DNA of 64,000 nucleotides from Streptomyces verrucosisporus (GTDB lineage Bacteria > Actinomycetota > Actinomycetes > Streptomycetales > Streptomycetaceae), in NCBI RefSeq assembly GCF_017114865.1, contig NZ_JADEYH010000025.1, positions 1-64,000 of the forward strand. Direction: 5' to 3'. The notes beneath the pieces were generated by a model. That model did no database searches and was not told the DNA's origin. It saw only the letters and a program-made list of their open reading frames with translations. Made by a program: the position numbers and the translations under genes. Shown piece by piece: positions 56,368 through 64,000 of the stretch (within the stretch, counting starts at the first letter, position 1; every line of letters begins with the position of its first letter).

Positions 56368-58506
56368 TCACTCTCCTTCGTCCAGGACGGCGTCGACGCC
56401 GTCCTTGATGTGGCGGGCGGGGTTGTAGCCCTGCTCCATCAGGTCGACCGCCCAGGCCAGCTGCGCCACGCCCTCGACCTTGCACAGGCCCGGGCTGGGG
56501 CCGAGCCGGAAGGAGCCGGGCAGGGGCTTGCCGGAGGCGGTGCGGGGCAGGAAGTCCAGCGGCGAGTCGCCGGGGCTGGGGTAGACCACGCAGTCGGACA
56601 GCACGGCCAGGGGGTACAGGCCGGTCGCCTCGGCGGTCCTGAGCATCTTGCGGTGCATGTTCACCCGGGCCCTGGAGATGACGGCCGCGCGGATGTCGGG
56701 GCGCCAGGTCGGGCGCTGAAGGGCGGGCCAGCGCTCCCCGTCCCGGTGGTGGCGTCCCTGGGGGCGCTCGCGGAGCTTGCCGATGCCGCCCTTGACGGTG
56801 GCCTTGATCGCGGCCAGGACCATGACCAGGGCGGGATCGGTGTGCTTGTGTCGCTCCATCGCGGCGAGATAGGCGGTGTCGGTGAGGTCCCGGGTGACGC
56901 CGAGGTCGGCGAGGGTGTCGAGGTAGGCGGCCTTGAGCCGGTCGTGCCATGGGTCGAGGTACGCGCCGCTGTCCCTGCGCAGGTACGCCTCGGCCGGCCG
57001 GACGTCGTACCCCAGCTCCTGGGCGTAGGCGACGGTGGGGGTGGCGTACCAGGCGGGTCCTTCGGGGCGCTCGCCGGTGGGGGTGAAGGGCGAGGGCAGG
57101 CGAGGGTCCAGGTCGACGTGGGACAGGTCCACCAGCCAGCAGCCGGGGACCTTCTTGTCGAACACCGGGCGGGTGACGTGCTCGGGGCCGGACAGGCCGA
57201 CGGCGAGACGGGCGGCGGCGGCCAGGAACGCGGTGTTGATGTCCAGGCCGACGGCGAACGGCAGCAGGCATTCGGCGTCCGACAGCAGGTCGACGTCGCG
57301 GACCCACTGGTAGACCTCCTCGTCCAGGAACCCTCCTTCCCAGCCCCGGGCGACGGGGTGCCCGGTGGGCGCCTCGGGCGGGGCGGGGTCGACCGGTTCG
57401 GTGCCCAGCGACCCGGGGCTGCGGCCGGAGACCCAGGCGCCGCTGCCGGCGTCCCGCACGGCACGGGTGGGCGGGCGCAGGGCGGTCATCAGCTCCAGGC
57501 CGGTCACGGCCGTGGAGCCGCGCGGGGTGATGACCCGGGCGGCGTAACGGCCCAGCGCGTCGGCGAGCCGGGCCGGTTCCAGGTCGGCTGCACCCGGCCA
57601 GGCCCTTGGGTCGAGCGCGTCCCAGGACAGGATCGCCAGCTGTACGCACTGCCGGCGGCCTTCGGTTGCGGGTCGGTACACGCGGGCCCAGGGACCGAAG
57701 CCGCGCTTGGTGAGTTTCCACCGCGCCTTCGTCAGCTGTTTGACCACCGGGTGGTCGTCGGGCAGGCGCAGGGTGCGGCGGGCCTCGTGCCCTTCCAGGC
57801 GCTCGGGCAGGCCGAGCGCGACCGCCGCGGAGGCGGTGAGCACGATCAGCGGATCGGAGTCCCGGCCCGCGCGGTGCAGACGGGGCGCTCCCAGGCCGGA
57901 TTCGGCCAGTGTCCACTCCACCAGCCCGGCGATGGTCGTGGCCGGGCACTCCAGGACGATGCCCTGTGCGCCGTAGGCGAGACCGTCGCCGTCCAGCACG
58001 GCCAGCGGGCCGTGCCGGTAGGAGGTGACGGCGGCGGGGGCGGCGGTGTCCGGCACCATCGGCCGCTCACGCGCCGGGCGGGGCGGCCGCGCGGGCCGGG
58101 ACGCGGACTCGGGGAGCCGCTTCGCGTCCGGTGCGGCGGCGGACTTCGGCCCGGCCGGAGGCTCGGGGGGTGCGGCGGGGACGGCGGGCCGCCCGGGGGT
58201 GGGCGCCGCGGTCGGTTCCTGCGGTGCCGGCGCGGACGGGGGTGAGGCGGCTTCGGTTTCCGGGTACTTCGCGGCCCAGCCCTCCAGCAGCCGCTGGTAA
58301 GCCTGCAGCCGCGGCGGCCTCGGCTCCGCGCGCCCGTTCTCCCAGTTCTTCACCGTCTGCAGCGTGGACTTCATCGCCTGGGCCAGACGGGCCTGGGTGA
58401 TTCCGGCGGCCTCCCTCAGCCGGGCCCGCTCCGCCGGGGGCGGCAGTTGCGGCTCCTCCTCCAGCAACGCGTCCACGGACGCGAACAGCTCTTCCTCGGT
58501 GGGCAC
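56368..58506 (-). CDS. tap: Telomere-associated protein
   Basis: About 712 residues (731 if ATG 58563 is used; S. coelicolor Tap is about 740). An N-terminal Xre-like HTH (AGITQARLAQAMKSTLQTVK) is followed by a Pro/Ala-rich linker (about residues 80-170) and the large Tap domain (DGDGLAYGAQGIVLECPATT; RKMLRTAEATGLYPLAVLSD). Tap binds the folded 3' overhang of the telomere and recruits Tpg. I prefer GTG 58506, with GGAGG eight bases upstream. It forms an operon with tpg and is divergent from the ribbon-helix-helix gene. Confidence 0.94.
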   Translation of the reverse strand: MPTEEELFASVDALLEEEPQLPPPAERARLREAAGITQARLAQAMKSTLQTVKNWENGRAEPRPPRLQAYQRLLEGWAAKYPETEAASPPSAPAPQEPTAAPTPGRPAVPAAPPEPPAGPKSAAAPDAKRLPESASRPARPPRPARERPMVPDTAAPAAVTSYRHGPLAVLDGDGLAYGAQGIVLECPATTIAGLVEWTLAESGLGAPRLHRAGRDSDPLIVLTASAAVALGLPERLEGHEARRTLRLPDDHPVVKQLTKARWKLTKRGFGPWARVYRPATEGRRQCVQLAILSWDALDPRAWPGAADLEPARLADALGRYAARVITPRGSTAVTGLELMTALRPPTRAVRDAGSGAWVSGRSPGSLGTEPVDPAPPEAPTGHPVARGWEGGFLDEEVYQWVRDVDLLSDAECLLPFAVGLDINTAFLAAAARLAVGLSGPEHVTRPVFDKKVPGCWLVDLSHVDLDPRLPSPFTPTGERPEGPAWYATPTVAYAQELGYDVRPAEAYLRRDSGAYLDPWHDRLKAAYLDTLADLGVTRDLTDTAYLAAMERHKHTDPALVMVLAAIKATVKGGIGKLRERPQGRHHRDGERWPALQRPTWRPDIRAAVISRARVNMHRKMLRTAEATGLYPLAVLSDCVVYPSPGDSPLDFLPRTASGKPLPGSFRLGPSPGLCKVEGVAQLAWAVDLMEQGYNPARHIKDGVDAVLDEGE

Positions 58507-58697
58507 GCCTTTCACCTCCGCCGGGAAGTTATCAGATCCGTCCCATTCCGATGTCGCCTCCAACCAGCGCTTTCAACCCTCTCCACGTTCCCGTCGAGGG
58601 GGCGCGGGACGCCTGCGGCCGCCCGGCGCCCCGCGTCACCCGGCCCGGGCGCGTGCTCCACCGATCCCGGCGAGGGCGGATCCGCGGCGGCGCCCGA

Positions 58698-58907
58698 TGG
58701 CACCTGATGACATCAAGTGGCGCCACTGGGAGCCATCCGGCGCCACCGAACACCCAAAAGACCTCGCGCACGCGCATGGCGCCACCGTCGCACAGGCCAC
58801 CGGGTCCGCGTTTCCGCAGTTCAAGGCAGCCAATCTCGGGCCCTTCACACACAGGACGCCATCCGGGCTTGCACTTGGCACCACATGGTGCCACCATGGC
58901 GCCATGG
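58698..58907. repeat. Cluster of GGCGCC-type palindromes between tap and the RHH gene
   Basis: The gap 58507-58903 holds repeated TGG(C/T)(G/A)CCA boxes: TGGCACC (58698), the palindrome AGTGGCGCCACT (58716-58727), GGCGCCA (58739), ATGGCGCCAC (58776), TGGCACCA and TGGTGCCA as an inverted pair (58876-58893), and CCATGGCGCCATGG (58894-58907), which contains the ATG at 58904. TGATGACATCA (58705-58715) is a further dyad. This suits cooperative binding by a ribbon-helix-helix protein, or a centromere-like array. Confidence 0.6.
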
Positions 58908-59416
58908 ACCTCACTCCGTATGTCGACACCCTCCGCCGCGAACTCGCGGTGGCCGCCGAGGCCGGCGGTGGTGAAGCCCGCGAGCTGGCCGAGAGGCTCA
59001 CCACCCCTCTGGAGTCGGCGGCCCGGCTGATCATGCTCAACGTGCTCTCCGCCGCGATGGACGAGATCACTCGCGAACTCGCCCCCGGTTCGGTCGACGT
59101 ACGGCTGCGCGGGCTCGACCCCGAATTCGTGGTGATGCCGCCCGCCGAGGGCGCCCCCGTGGAGGCCTCCGCACCCGTCGAACCGCTCACGCCCCCGGCC
59201 CCGGCCGACGGCGAGGAAGGCGGCACCGCCCGCGTCAACCTGCGCCTGCCGGCCCACCTCAAGGCCCGGGCCGAGGAGGCCGCGAGCCGCGAGGGCCTGT
59301 CGGTCAACGCCTGGCTGGTGCGCGCCGTGTCGGCCGCGGTCGACGGCGGCCACCACCACCGCCCGGCGGAGAGGACCCGGACCATCGGGCAGAGCTACAC
59401 GGGCTGGGTGCGCTAG
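58904..59416 (+). CDS. HicB-like protein with C-terminal ribbon-helix-helix domain
   Basis: 170 residues. The N-terminal helical part begins DLTPYVDTLRRELAVAAEAG; an acidic/Pro linker follows; the RHH fold (ARVNLRLPAHLKARAEEAAS, then LSVNAWLVRAVSAAV) is at residues about 110-145. RHH domains bind DNA palindromes as dimers. No HicA toxin gene is adjacent; instead a DUF4097 gene and an ABC exporter follow, so it is probably their regulator rather than an antitoxin. The start ATG is embedded in a 14-bp palindrome, and no Shine-Dalgarno is seen. Confidence 0.82.
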   Translation: MDLTPYVDTLRRELAVAAEAGGGEARELAERLTTPLESAARLIMLNVLSAAMDEITRELAPGSVDVRLRGLDPEFVVMPPAEGAPVEASAPVEPLTPPAPADGEEGGTARVNLRLPAHLKARAEEAASREGLSVNAWLVRAVSAAVDGGHHHRPAERTRTIGQSYTGWVR

Positions 59417-59501
59417 CCCGCGCCCGGCGACCGCACCACTCACACCCACATCACGTCCCACCAGCGGGGACGTCACCAAGACCCAGGAGGACGGGACAGC
59501 C

Positions 59502-60347
59502 ATGCCTTCTTTCGACACTCCCGAACCGATCTCGGCCACGGCACACGTGGAGGCCGGCTCCATCCGGTTCACGGCGGGCGACCGCCTCGACACCGTCGTC
59601 GAGGTGCTGGCCCGCGACCCGAAGCGTGAACAGGACGTACGGGCGGCCGAGCAGACCGAGGTCACGTACTCCGGCGGCACCCTGACCGTCAGGACGCCCA
59701 GGCGGCGCCACCTCGTCGGGCGCACCGGCATCGTGGACGTGACGGTCGAACTGCCCGCGGACTCGCACGTCGACATGACCGGCGCCTGGGCCCAGGTGCT
59801 CGGCGAGGGCCGGCTCGGCGAGGTCCGGGTGAAGACCTCCTCCGGTGACGTCCGCCTCGATGTGACCGGCCCACTGAAGCTGACGGCCTCCCACGGCTCG
59901 GTCACCGTCGACCGGGTCGAGGGATCGGCCGAGATCACCACCAGTTCCGGAAGCCTGCGCGTCGGTGCCGTCCGCGGTCCCGCCGTCCTGAAGAACTCGC
60001 ACGGCACAACGACCGTCGGCACCGCGGCGGACGAACTGCGGGTGCACGGCGCCAACGGCGACATCGACGTCGCGCGCGCCGAGGGCCCGGTCGTCGCCAC
60101 CACCGCCCACGGCACCTTGCGCATCGCTGAAGTCGCTCGCGGGACAGTCCAGTTGGAGACCTCCTACGGAGCCATCGAGGTCGGCGTCCGCGAAGGGACA
60201 GCCGCCTGGCTCGACGTCAGCTCCGGCCGGGGGCAGGTGCGCAACACCCTCGCCGCCTCCGAGGCCCCGGAGAAGACCGAGGACACCGTCGAGGTACGCG
60301 CCCGGACCCGCTACGGCAACATCGACATCCGCCGCGCCCGGGCCTGA
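59502..60347 (+). CDS. DUF4097 beta-strand repeat protein
   Basis: 281 residues of short repeated beta strands (VRVKTSSGDVRLDVTGPL, SAEITTSSGSLRVGAV, VATTAHGTLRIAEV), the usual adhesin-like beta-helix of DUF4097. There is no signal peptide or membrane helix, so it is probably cytoplasmic. AGGAGG lies 11 bases before the ATG. It is encoded between the RHH regulator and the DrrAB-like exporter, a recurrent order in Streptomyces; its role is unknown. Confidence 0.85.
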   Translation: MPSFDTPEPISATAHVEAGSIRFTAGDRLDTVVEVLARDPKREQDVRAAEQTEVTYSGGTLTVRTPRRRHLVGRTGIVDVTVELPADSHVDMTGAWAQVLGEGRLGEVRVKTSSGDVRLDVTGPLKLTASHGSVTVDRVEGSAEITTSSGSLRVGAVRGPAVLKNSHGTTTVGTAADELRVHGANGDIDVARAEGPVVATTAHGTLRIAEVARGTVQLETSYGAIEVGVREGTAAWLDVSSGRGQVRNTLAASEAPEKTEDTVEVRARTRYGNIDIRRARA

Positions 60348-60416
60348 ACACCGGACTCCTGGGCTCGCCCGCTCCCCCACCACTTCACCGCTTCGGCCTC
60401 CGAGAGGGAGGACTCC

Positions 60417-61412
60417 ATGCCTTCATCTATCATGTCCACATCCAAAGGGAAGGGCTGTCCGCAGCCGCCCGCCGCCGTCTCCGCCGCCGGGCTGCGCAAG
60501 TCCTACGGCGACAAAACCGTCCTCGACGGCATCGACCTGCACGTCCCGGCCGGATCCGTGTTCGCGCTGCTCGGGCCCAACGGCGCCGGCAAGACCACCA
60601 CAGTCAGGATCCTCTCCACCCTCATCGGCGCCGACGACGGCCGGGCCCTGGTCGCGGGTCACGACATCGCCACGTCACCGCAGGCCGCACGCGCCGCGAT
60701 CGGCGTCACCGGGCAGTTCTCCGCCGTCGACGGCCTGATCACCGGCGAGGAGAACATGCTCCTCATGGCCGACCTGCACCACCTCTCCCGCCGCGAGGGG
60801 CGGCGGGTCACCGCCGAACTGCTGGAGCGCTTCGGCCTCGCCGACGCCGCCGGGAAACCCGCCTCCACCTACTCCGGCGGCATGAAGCGGCGCCTGGACA
60901 TCGCCATGACACTCGTCGGCGACCCGCGCGTCATCTTCCTCGACGAGCCGACGACCGGACTCGACCCGCGCGCCCGCCACAACATGTGGGGAGTCGTCCG
61001 TGAACTCGTCACGGGCGGCACCACGGTCCTGCTCACCACCCAGTACCTGGAGGAGGCCGACGAGCTCGCCGACCGCGTCGCCGTGCTCGCGGGCGGCAGG
61101 ATCGCCGCCGAGGGCACCCCCGACGAGCTGAAGCGGCTGGTCTCCGGCGGCCATGTCCGCCTCCGCTTCACCGACCCGGCCGCATACCGGTCCGCCGCCC
61201 TCGCGCTGCGCGGGGCCGCCCGCGACGACGACTCCCTCGTACTGCGGATCCCCAGTGACGGCAGCCAGCGCGAACTGCGCTCCATCCTCGACCGGCTGGA
61301 CTCCGCCGGTATCGAGGCGGACGAGCTTACCGTGCGCACCCCCGACCTCGACGACGTCTTCTTCGCCCTGACCGGCGGCACCGACCAGCCCTCCGAGGAG
61401 ATCTCCCGATGA
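60417..61412 (+). CDS. ABC transporter ATP-binding protein (DrrA type)
   Basis: 331 residues: Walker A GPNGAGKTTTV (near residue 60), signature YSGGMKRRLDIAMTL, Walker B VIFLDEPTTGLDP, H-loop TTQYLEEADEL, and the DrrA-type C-terminal segment ending DLDDVFFALTG. This class exports anthracyclines and similar drugs with a DrrB partner, whose gene overlaps by 4 bp. Confidence 0.93.
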   Translation: MPSSIMSTSKGKGCPQPPAAVSAAGLRKSYGDKTVLDGIDLHVPAGSVFALLGPNGAGKTTTVRILSTLIGADDGRALVAGHDIATSPQAARAAIGVTGQFSAVDGLITGEENMLLMADLHHLSRREGRRVTAELLERFGLADAAGKPASTYSGGMKRRLDIAMTLVGDPRVIFLDEPTTGLDPRARHNMWGVVRELVTGGTTVLLTTQYLEEADELADRVAVLAGGRIAAEGTPDELKRLVSGGHVRLRFTDPAAYRSAALALRGAARDDDSLVLRIPSDGSQRELRSILDRLDSAGIEADELTVRTPDLDDVFFALTGGTDQPSEEISR

Positions 61413-62194
61413 GTTCCCTGTCCCTCGTCGTCCGCGACTCGTCCACGATGGTGCGCCGCAGTCTCCTGCATGTGCGGCGCTACCCCTCCCTGACACTGAA
61501 CCTCCTGCTCACTCCGGTCGTTCTGCTGCTGCTGTTCGTCTACGTCTTCGGCGAGGTGATGAGCGCGGGCATCGGCGACGCCGGCCGCTCCGCCTACCTC
61601 GCCTACCTGCTGCCGGGCCTGCTGCTGATGACCATCGGCAGCACCGTGGTGGGCACCGCGGTGTCGGTGTCCACGGACATGACCGAGGGCATCGTCGCCC
61701 GTTTCCGCACGATGGCGATCCACCGCGGCTCCGTGCTCATCGGGCACGTCGTCGGCAGCGTGCTGCGGTCGGTCGCCAGCGTGGTCCTCGTCGGCGCCGT
61801 CGCCGTGGCCGTCGGCTTCCGGTCCGCGGACGCGACCGCCCTGGAGTGGCTGGCGGCTTTCGGGCTGGTGACACTGGTCGCCCTGGCGCTGACCTGGATC
61901 GCCGTCGGGATGGGCATGGTCAGCCCGAACGCCGAGGCGGCGAGCAACAACGCGCTGCCGCTGATCGTCCTGCCACTGGTCTCCAGCGCCTTCGTCCCCC
62001 TGGAGGCGATGCCGGGCTGGTTCCGGCCGATCGCCGAGTACCAGCCCTTCACCCCGGCCATCGAGACACTGCGCGGCCTGCTGCTCGGCACCGAAATAGG
62101 CCACAACGGCCCGCTCGCCGTCACCTGGTGCCTGGGCCTGGCCATACTCGGACACCTCTGGTCCAGGTACCTGTTCAACCGCGACCCGAAGTAG
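61409..62194 (+). CDS. ABC-2 type transporter permease (DrrB type)
   Basis: 261 residues with six hydrophobic helices. ABC-2 features include the polar N-terminus, LLLTPVVLLLLFVYVFGEVM, LPGLLLMTIGSTVVGTAVSV and the loop PLEAMPGWFRPIAEYQPFTP before the last helix. It pairs with the upstream ATPase, probably for drug or lipid export. Confidence 0.92.
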   Translation: MSSLSLVVRDSSTMVRRSLLHVRRYPSLTLNLLLTPVVLLLLFVYVFGEVMSAGIGDAGRSAYLAYLLPGLLLMTIGSTVVGTAVSVSTDMTEGIVARFRTMAIHRGSVLIGHVVGSVLRSVASVVLVGAVAVAVGFRSADATALEWLAAFGLVTLVALALTWIAVGMGMVSPNAEAASNNALPLIVLPLVSSAFVPLEAMPGWFRPIAEYQPFTPAIETLRGLLLGTEIGHNGPLAVTWCLGLAILGHLWSRYLFNRDPK

Positions 62195-62226
62195 CGCGAC
62201 GACCGCGCGGGCCGTCCGCCGGGGGC

Positions 62227-63276
62227 TCACTCCCCCGCCGGGCGGGCCAGCGCGTCGACGGCGGCGGAGAACAGCCACGGCAGCCGCTGCGCCGCGGGGA
62301 CCAGCGCCGCCCGGACGGGAGGCGGCCCGGTCGCCGCGAGCAGTGCGCGGGTCAGCAGGCGGTAGCGCCGGGTGAGCCGCCGCCAGTCCCGCTCATAGGC
62401 TCCGGGATCGCCTCCGGTGACCGCGCGTACAGCCGCCTGCGCCTGCGCCAGTGCCAGCGCGACTCCCTCACCGGTCAGCGCGTCGACGTAGCCGGCCGCG
62501 TCGCCGACGAGCAGCACCCGGCCGGCCGTGCGCGCTCTCGCGCTGCGGCGCAGTGGCCCGGCCCCGCGCACCGGTCCGGCCGACCGGGCCCCGGACAGCC
62601 GCTCACGCAGGCCGGGGAAGGCGGCGAGGTGGTCGTCGTAGGGGCCGCGGCCGGCGGTGAGCACCGCCACACCCACCAGTCCGTCGGCCACCGGGGTCAC
62701 ATAAGCCTCCGCGCCTCGGGCCCAGTGCACCTCGACATGGTCGCTCCAGGGGGCCAGTTCGAAGTGACGCCGCAGTCCGTGGCGCGGGCGCGCCCGGTGC
62801 GGCCGGTCCAGACCCAGTGCCCGGCGGATCGGCGAGTGCAGGCCGTCGGCCGCGACGAGGTGGGCGGCCCGCAGACCGCCGGCCACCACGCCCCGCCCGT
62901 CCTGCTCGACACCGCGCACGGCGCGGTGCTCGATCAGTACCCCCGCGGCCAGCGCCGCCTCGCGCAGCGCCGTGTGCAGCACGGTGCGGCGCACCCCGCG
63001 GCCCGGCCCCGTCCGGAAGGCGGCGGCGGCCCGGCGAGTCCCGGCGACGTACCGGATACCCCGCAGTTCGTGTCCGGCCGGGTGCACGCCGAGCGCGGCC
63101 AGGGCGGCGACGGCCCCCGGCATCAATCCCTCGCCGCACGCCTTGTCGACGGTGCCGGCGCGCTGTTCGAGGACGGTGACCTCGAGTCCTGCCCGGGCCG
63201 CGTGCAGGGCGGTGGCGAGTCCCGCCGGGCCGCCGCCGACGACGAGCAGGTCCACGGTGGCCCTTCCCCCGGGCAT
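62227..63276 (-). CDS. FAD-dependent oxidoreductase (geranylgeranyl-reductase-like)
   Basis: 349 residues. FAD binding is VVGGGPAGLATALHAARAG at the N-terminus with CGEGLMPGAVAAL near residue 45, ADGLHSPIRRALG and LLVGDAAGYVDALTGEGVAL near residue 270. It is the last gene after a type III polyketide synthase and a methyltransferase-like membrane protein, a common Streptomyces trio, so it probably oxidises the polyketide product. ATG 63276 is chosen, one base after the previous stop; a start at 63318 would overlap it. Confidence 0.87.
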   Translation of the reverse strand: MPGGRATVDLLVVGGGPAGLATALHAARAGLEVTVLEQRAGTVDKACGEGLMPGAVAALAALGVHPAGHELRGIRYVAGTRRAAAAFRTGPGRGVRRTVLHTALREAALAAGVLIEHRAVRGVEQDGRGVVAGGLRAAHLVAADGLHSPIRRALGLDRPHRARPRHGLRRHFELAPWSDHVEVHWARGAEAYVTPVADGLVGVAVLTAGRGPYDDHLAAFPGLRERLSGARSAGPVRGAGPLRRSARARTAGRVLLVGDAAGYVDALTGEGVALALAQAQAAVRAVTGGDPGAYERDWRRLTRRYRLLTRALLAATGPPPVRAALVPAAQRLPWLFSAAVDALARPAGE

Positions 63277-63277
63277 C

Positions 63278-63796
63278 TCAGGCCAGTCGCGCCAGCGCGG
63301 CGTCCTCGGTGCGGACACGGGCGGCCAGCAGCAGGACGTTCAGCACGGTGAAGACGGTCGCCGTGATCCAGGCCGAGTGGGCCAGCGGCAGCGCGATCCC
63401 CTCGACGACGACGGCGAGGTAGTTCGGGTGCGGCAGGCGGCGGTAGGGGCCGCCTGTCACCCGCGCGGCGCCGGGCACGACGATCACCCGGGTGTTCCAC
63501 TGCCGGCCCAGGGTGGCGATGCACCACCAGCGCAGCGCCTGCGAGGCCGCGACGAGGGCGAGCATGCTCCAGGCGAGCGGCGGTACGGCGTCAGGCCCGC
63601 GCGTCCACACCTCCACGAGCGCGCCGGCGAGCAGGCCCGTGTGCAGCGCCACCATGAACGGGTAGTGCCCCCGCCCGAACTCCACACCGCCGCGCGCGAA
63701 GCTCCAGGCGGCGTTGCGGCGGGACACGGCCAGTTCCGCGGCCCGTTCCAGGCCGACGGCCACGACCAGGGCGGTGAACAGCAGCTCGCTGCTCAT
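63278..63796 (-). CDS. Isoprenylcysteine carboxyl methyltransferase-like membrane protein
   Basis: 172 residues with four or five helices. The family C-terminal pattern is visible: [47 protein letters not shown]-type enzymes methylate at the membrane using SAM; with a type III PKS the substrate is presumably an alkyl-phenolic or pyrone product. Its ATG overlaps the PKS stop (ATGA). Confidence 0.87.
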   Translation of the reverse strand: MSSELLFTALVVAVGLERAAELAVSRRNAAWSFARGGVEFGRGHYPFMVALHTGLLAGALVEVWTRGPDAVPPLAWSMLALVAASQALRWWCIATLGRQWNTRVIVVPGAARVTGGPYRRLPHPNYLAVVVEGIALPLAHSAWITATVFTVLNVLLLAARVRTEDAALARLA

Positions 63797-64000
63797 TCAG
63801 CACCGCCCGGGGCACGCAGGAGGACGAGTTCGGAGCAGAAGCCCGGGCCCATGGCGAGCATCAGCCCGTAGGAGCCGGGCCGGGGCGGGTGGCCGGCGAG
63901 CGTGTCCGCCATGACATGCAGCACCGAGGCGGAGGACAGGTTGCCGATCCGGCGCAGCGATTCCCAGGTCACGCCCAGGGCGTCCCGCCCGACCCCGAGC
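63793..64000 (-). CDS. Type III polyketide synthase, C-terminal end (5' part beyond window)
   Basis: The visible 68 residues contain the conserved end of the chalcone-synthase fold: [19 protein letters not shown], where Asn is the third catalytic residue, and [20 protein letters not shown]. The catalytic Cys and His lie outside the window. The stop overlaps the methyltransferase start. It makes a polyketide from malonyl-CoA and leads the three-gene unit. Confidence 0.88.
   Translation of the reverse strand, partial: LGVGRDALGVTWESLRRIGNLSSASVLHVMADTLAGHPPRPGSYGLMLAMGPGFCSELVLLRAPGGAE

Noticed and set aside
58904-59416. HicB antitoxin of a HicAB toxin-antitoxin pair
   Set aside because: No small HicA-like gene is next to it; neighbours are a DUF4097 gene and an ABC exporter, and its RHH domain fits a transcriptional regulator.

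Overview
The window is high-GC actinobacterial DNA (third codon positions almost all G or C, many GTG starts, ATGA/GTGA stop-start overlaps, several apparently leaderless genes). It is best read as a Streptomyces or very close relative. The strongest marker is an adjacent tap-tpg pair (telomere-associated protein and terminal protein) at 55810-58506, which caps the ends of linear Streptomyces replicons. With the many broken genes it suggests a chromosome arm or subtelomeric region, or a linear plasmid. I see no rRNA, tRNA, CRISPR array or intact insertion sequence.

Layout. 1-966: 3' end of a zinc-ribbon membrane protein. 1028-9821 (minus): a galactoside-use operon, namely LacI regulator, solute-binding lipoprotein, two permeases, GH42 beta-galactosidase and a frameshifted GH36 alpha-galactosidase. 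10161-12560 (minus): TetR regulator, FAD monooxygenase and a small membrane protein. 13096-17431: a two-component system divergent from a broken MMPL exporter. 17541-22274: PucR regulator divergent from a flavin monooxygenase, an internally deleted SDR and a transporter. 22443-30052: small redox, VOC, TetR and sirtuin genes with gene remnants (HEAT repeat, methyltransferase). 30153-32460: SigJ-type sigma factor with an FAD oxidoreductase. 32520-36281: a sialic-acid/amino-sugar block (truncated lyase, ROK kinase, NanE-like epimerase, NagB with a DasR-type site), cut on its left side by a deletion that also beheaded a sortase-anchored protein.

36514-39007: a kinase-like phosphotransferase, then a possible leader peptide and attenuator before a macrolide glycosyltransferase. 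39166-44700: a decayed DUF4132 / large protein / MoxR-type AAA cluster, with the AAA tail fused to its upstream neighbour. 44712-47013: MFS exporter divergent from an ArsR-rhodanese regulator, then an IclR remnant. 47057-50932: two-component system divergent from a two-gene ABC exporter. 51051-55696: DUF1330, then VOC-AraC-AraC-VOC followed by a UvrA-like ATPase. 55810-58506: tpg and tap. 58904-62194: ribbon-helix-helix regulator, DUF4097 protein and a DrrAB-like ABC exporter. 62227-64000: FAD oxidoreductase, isoprenylcysteine-methyltransferase-like protein and the 3' end of a type III polyketide synthase.

Two themes stand out. First, catabolic, export and resistance cassettes each lie beside their own regulator, often with a visible operator. 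Second, gene decay is unusually dense: homopolymer frameshifts, in-frame stops where Trp is expected, and at least four genes whose middle or 5' part has been deleted. All functional calls come from reading motifs; no database search was possible.
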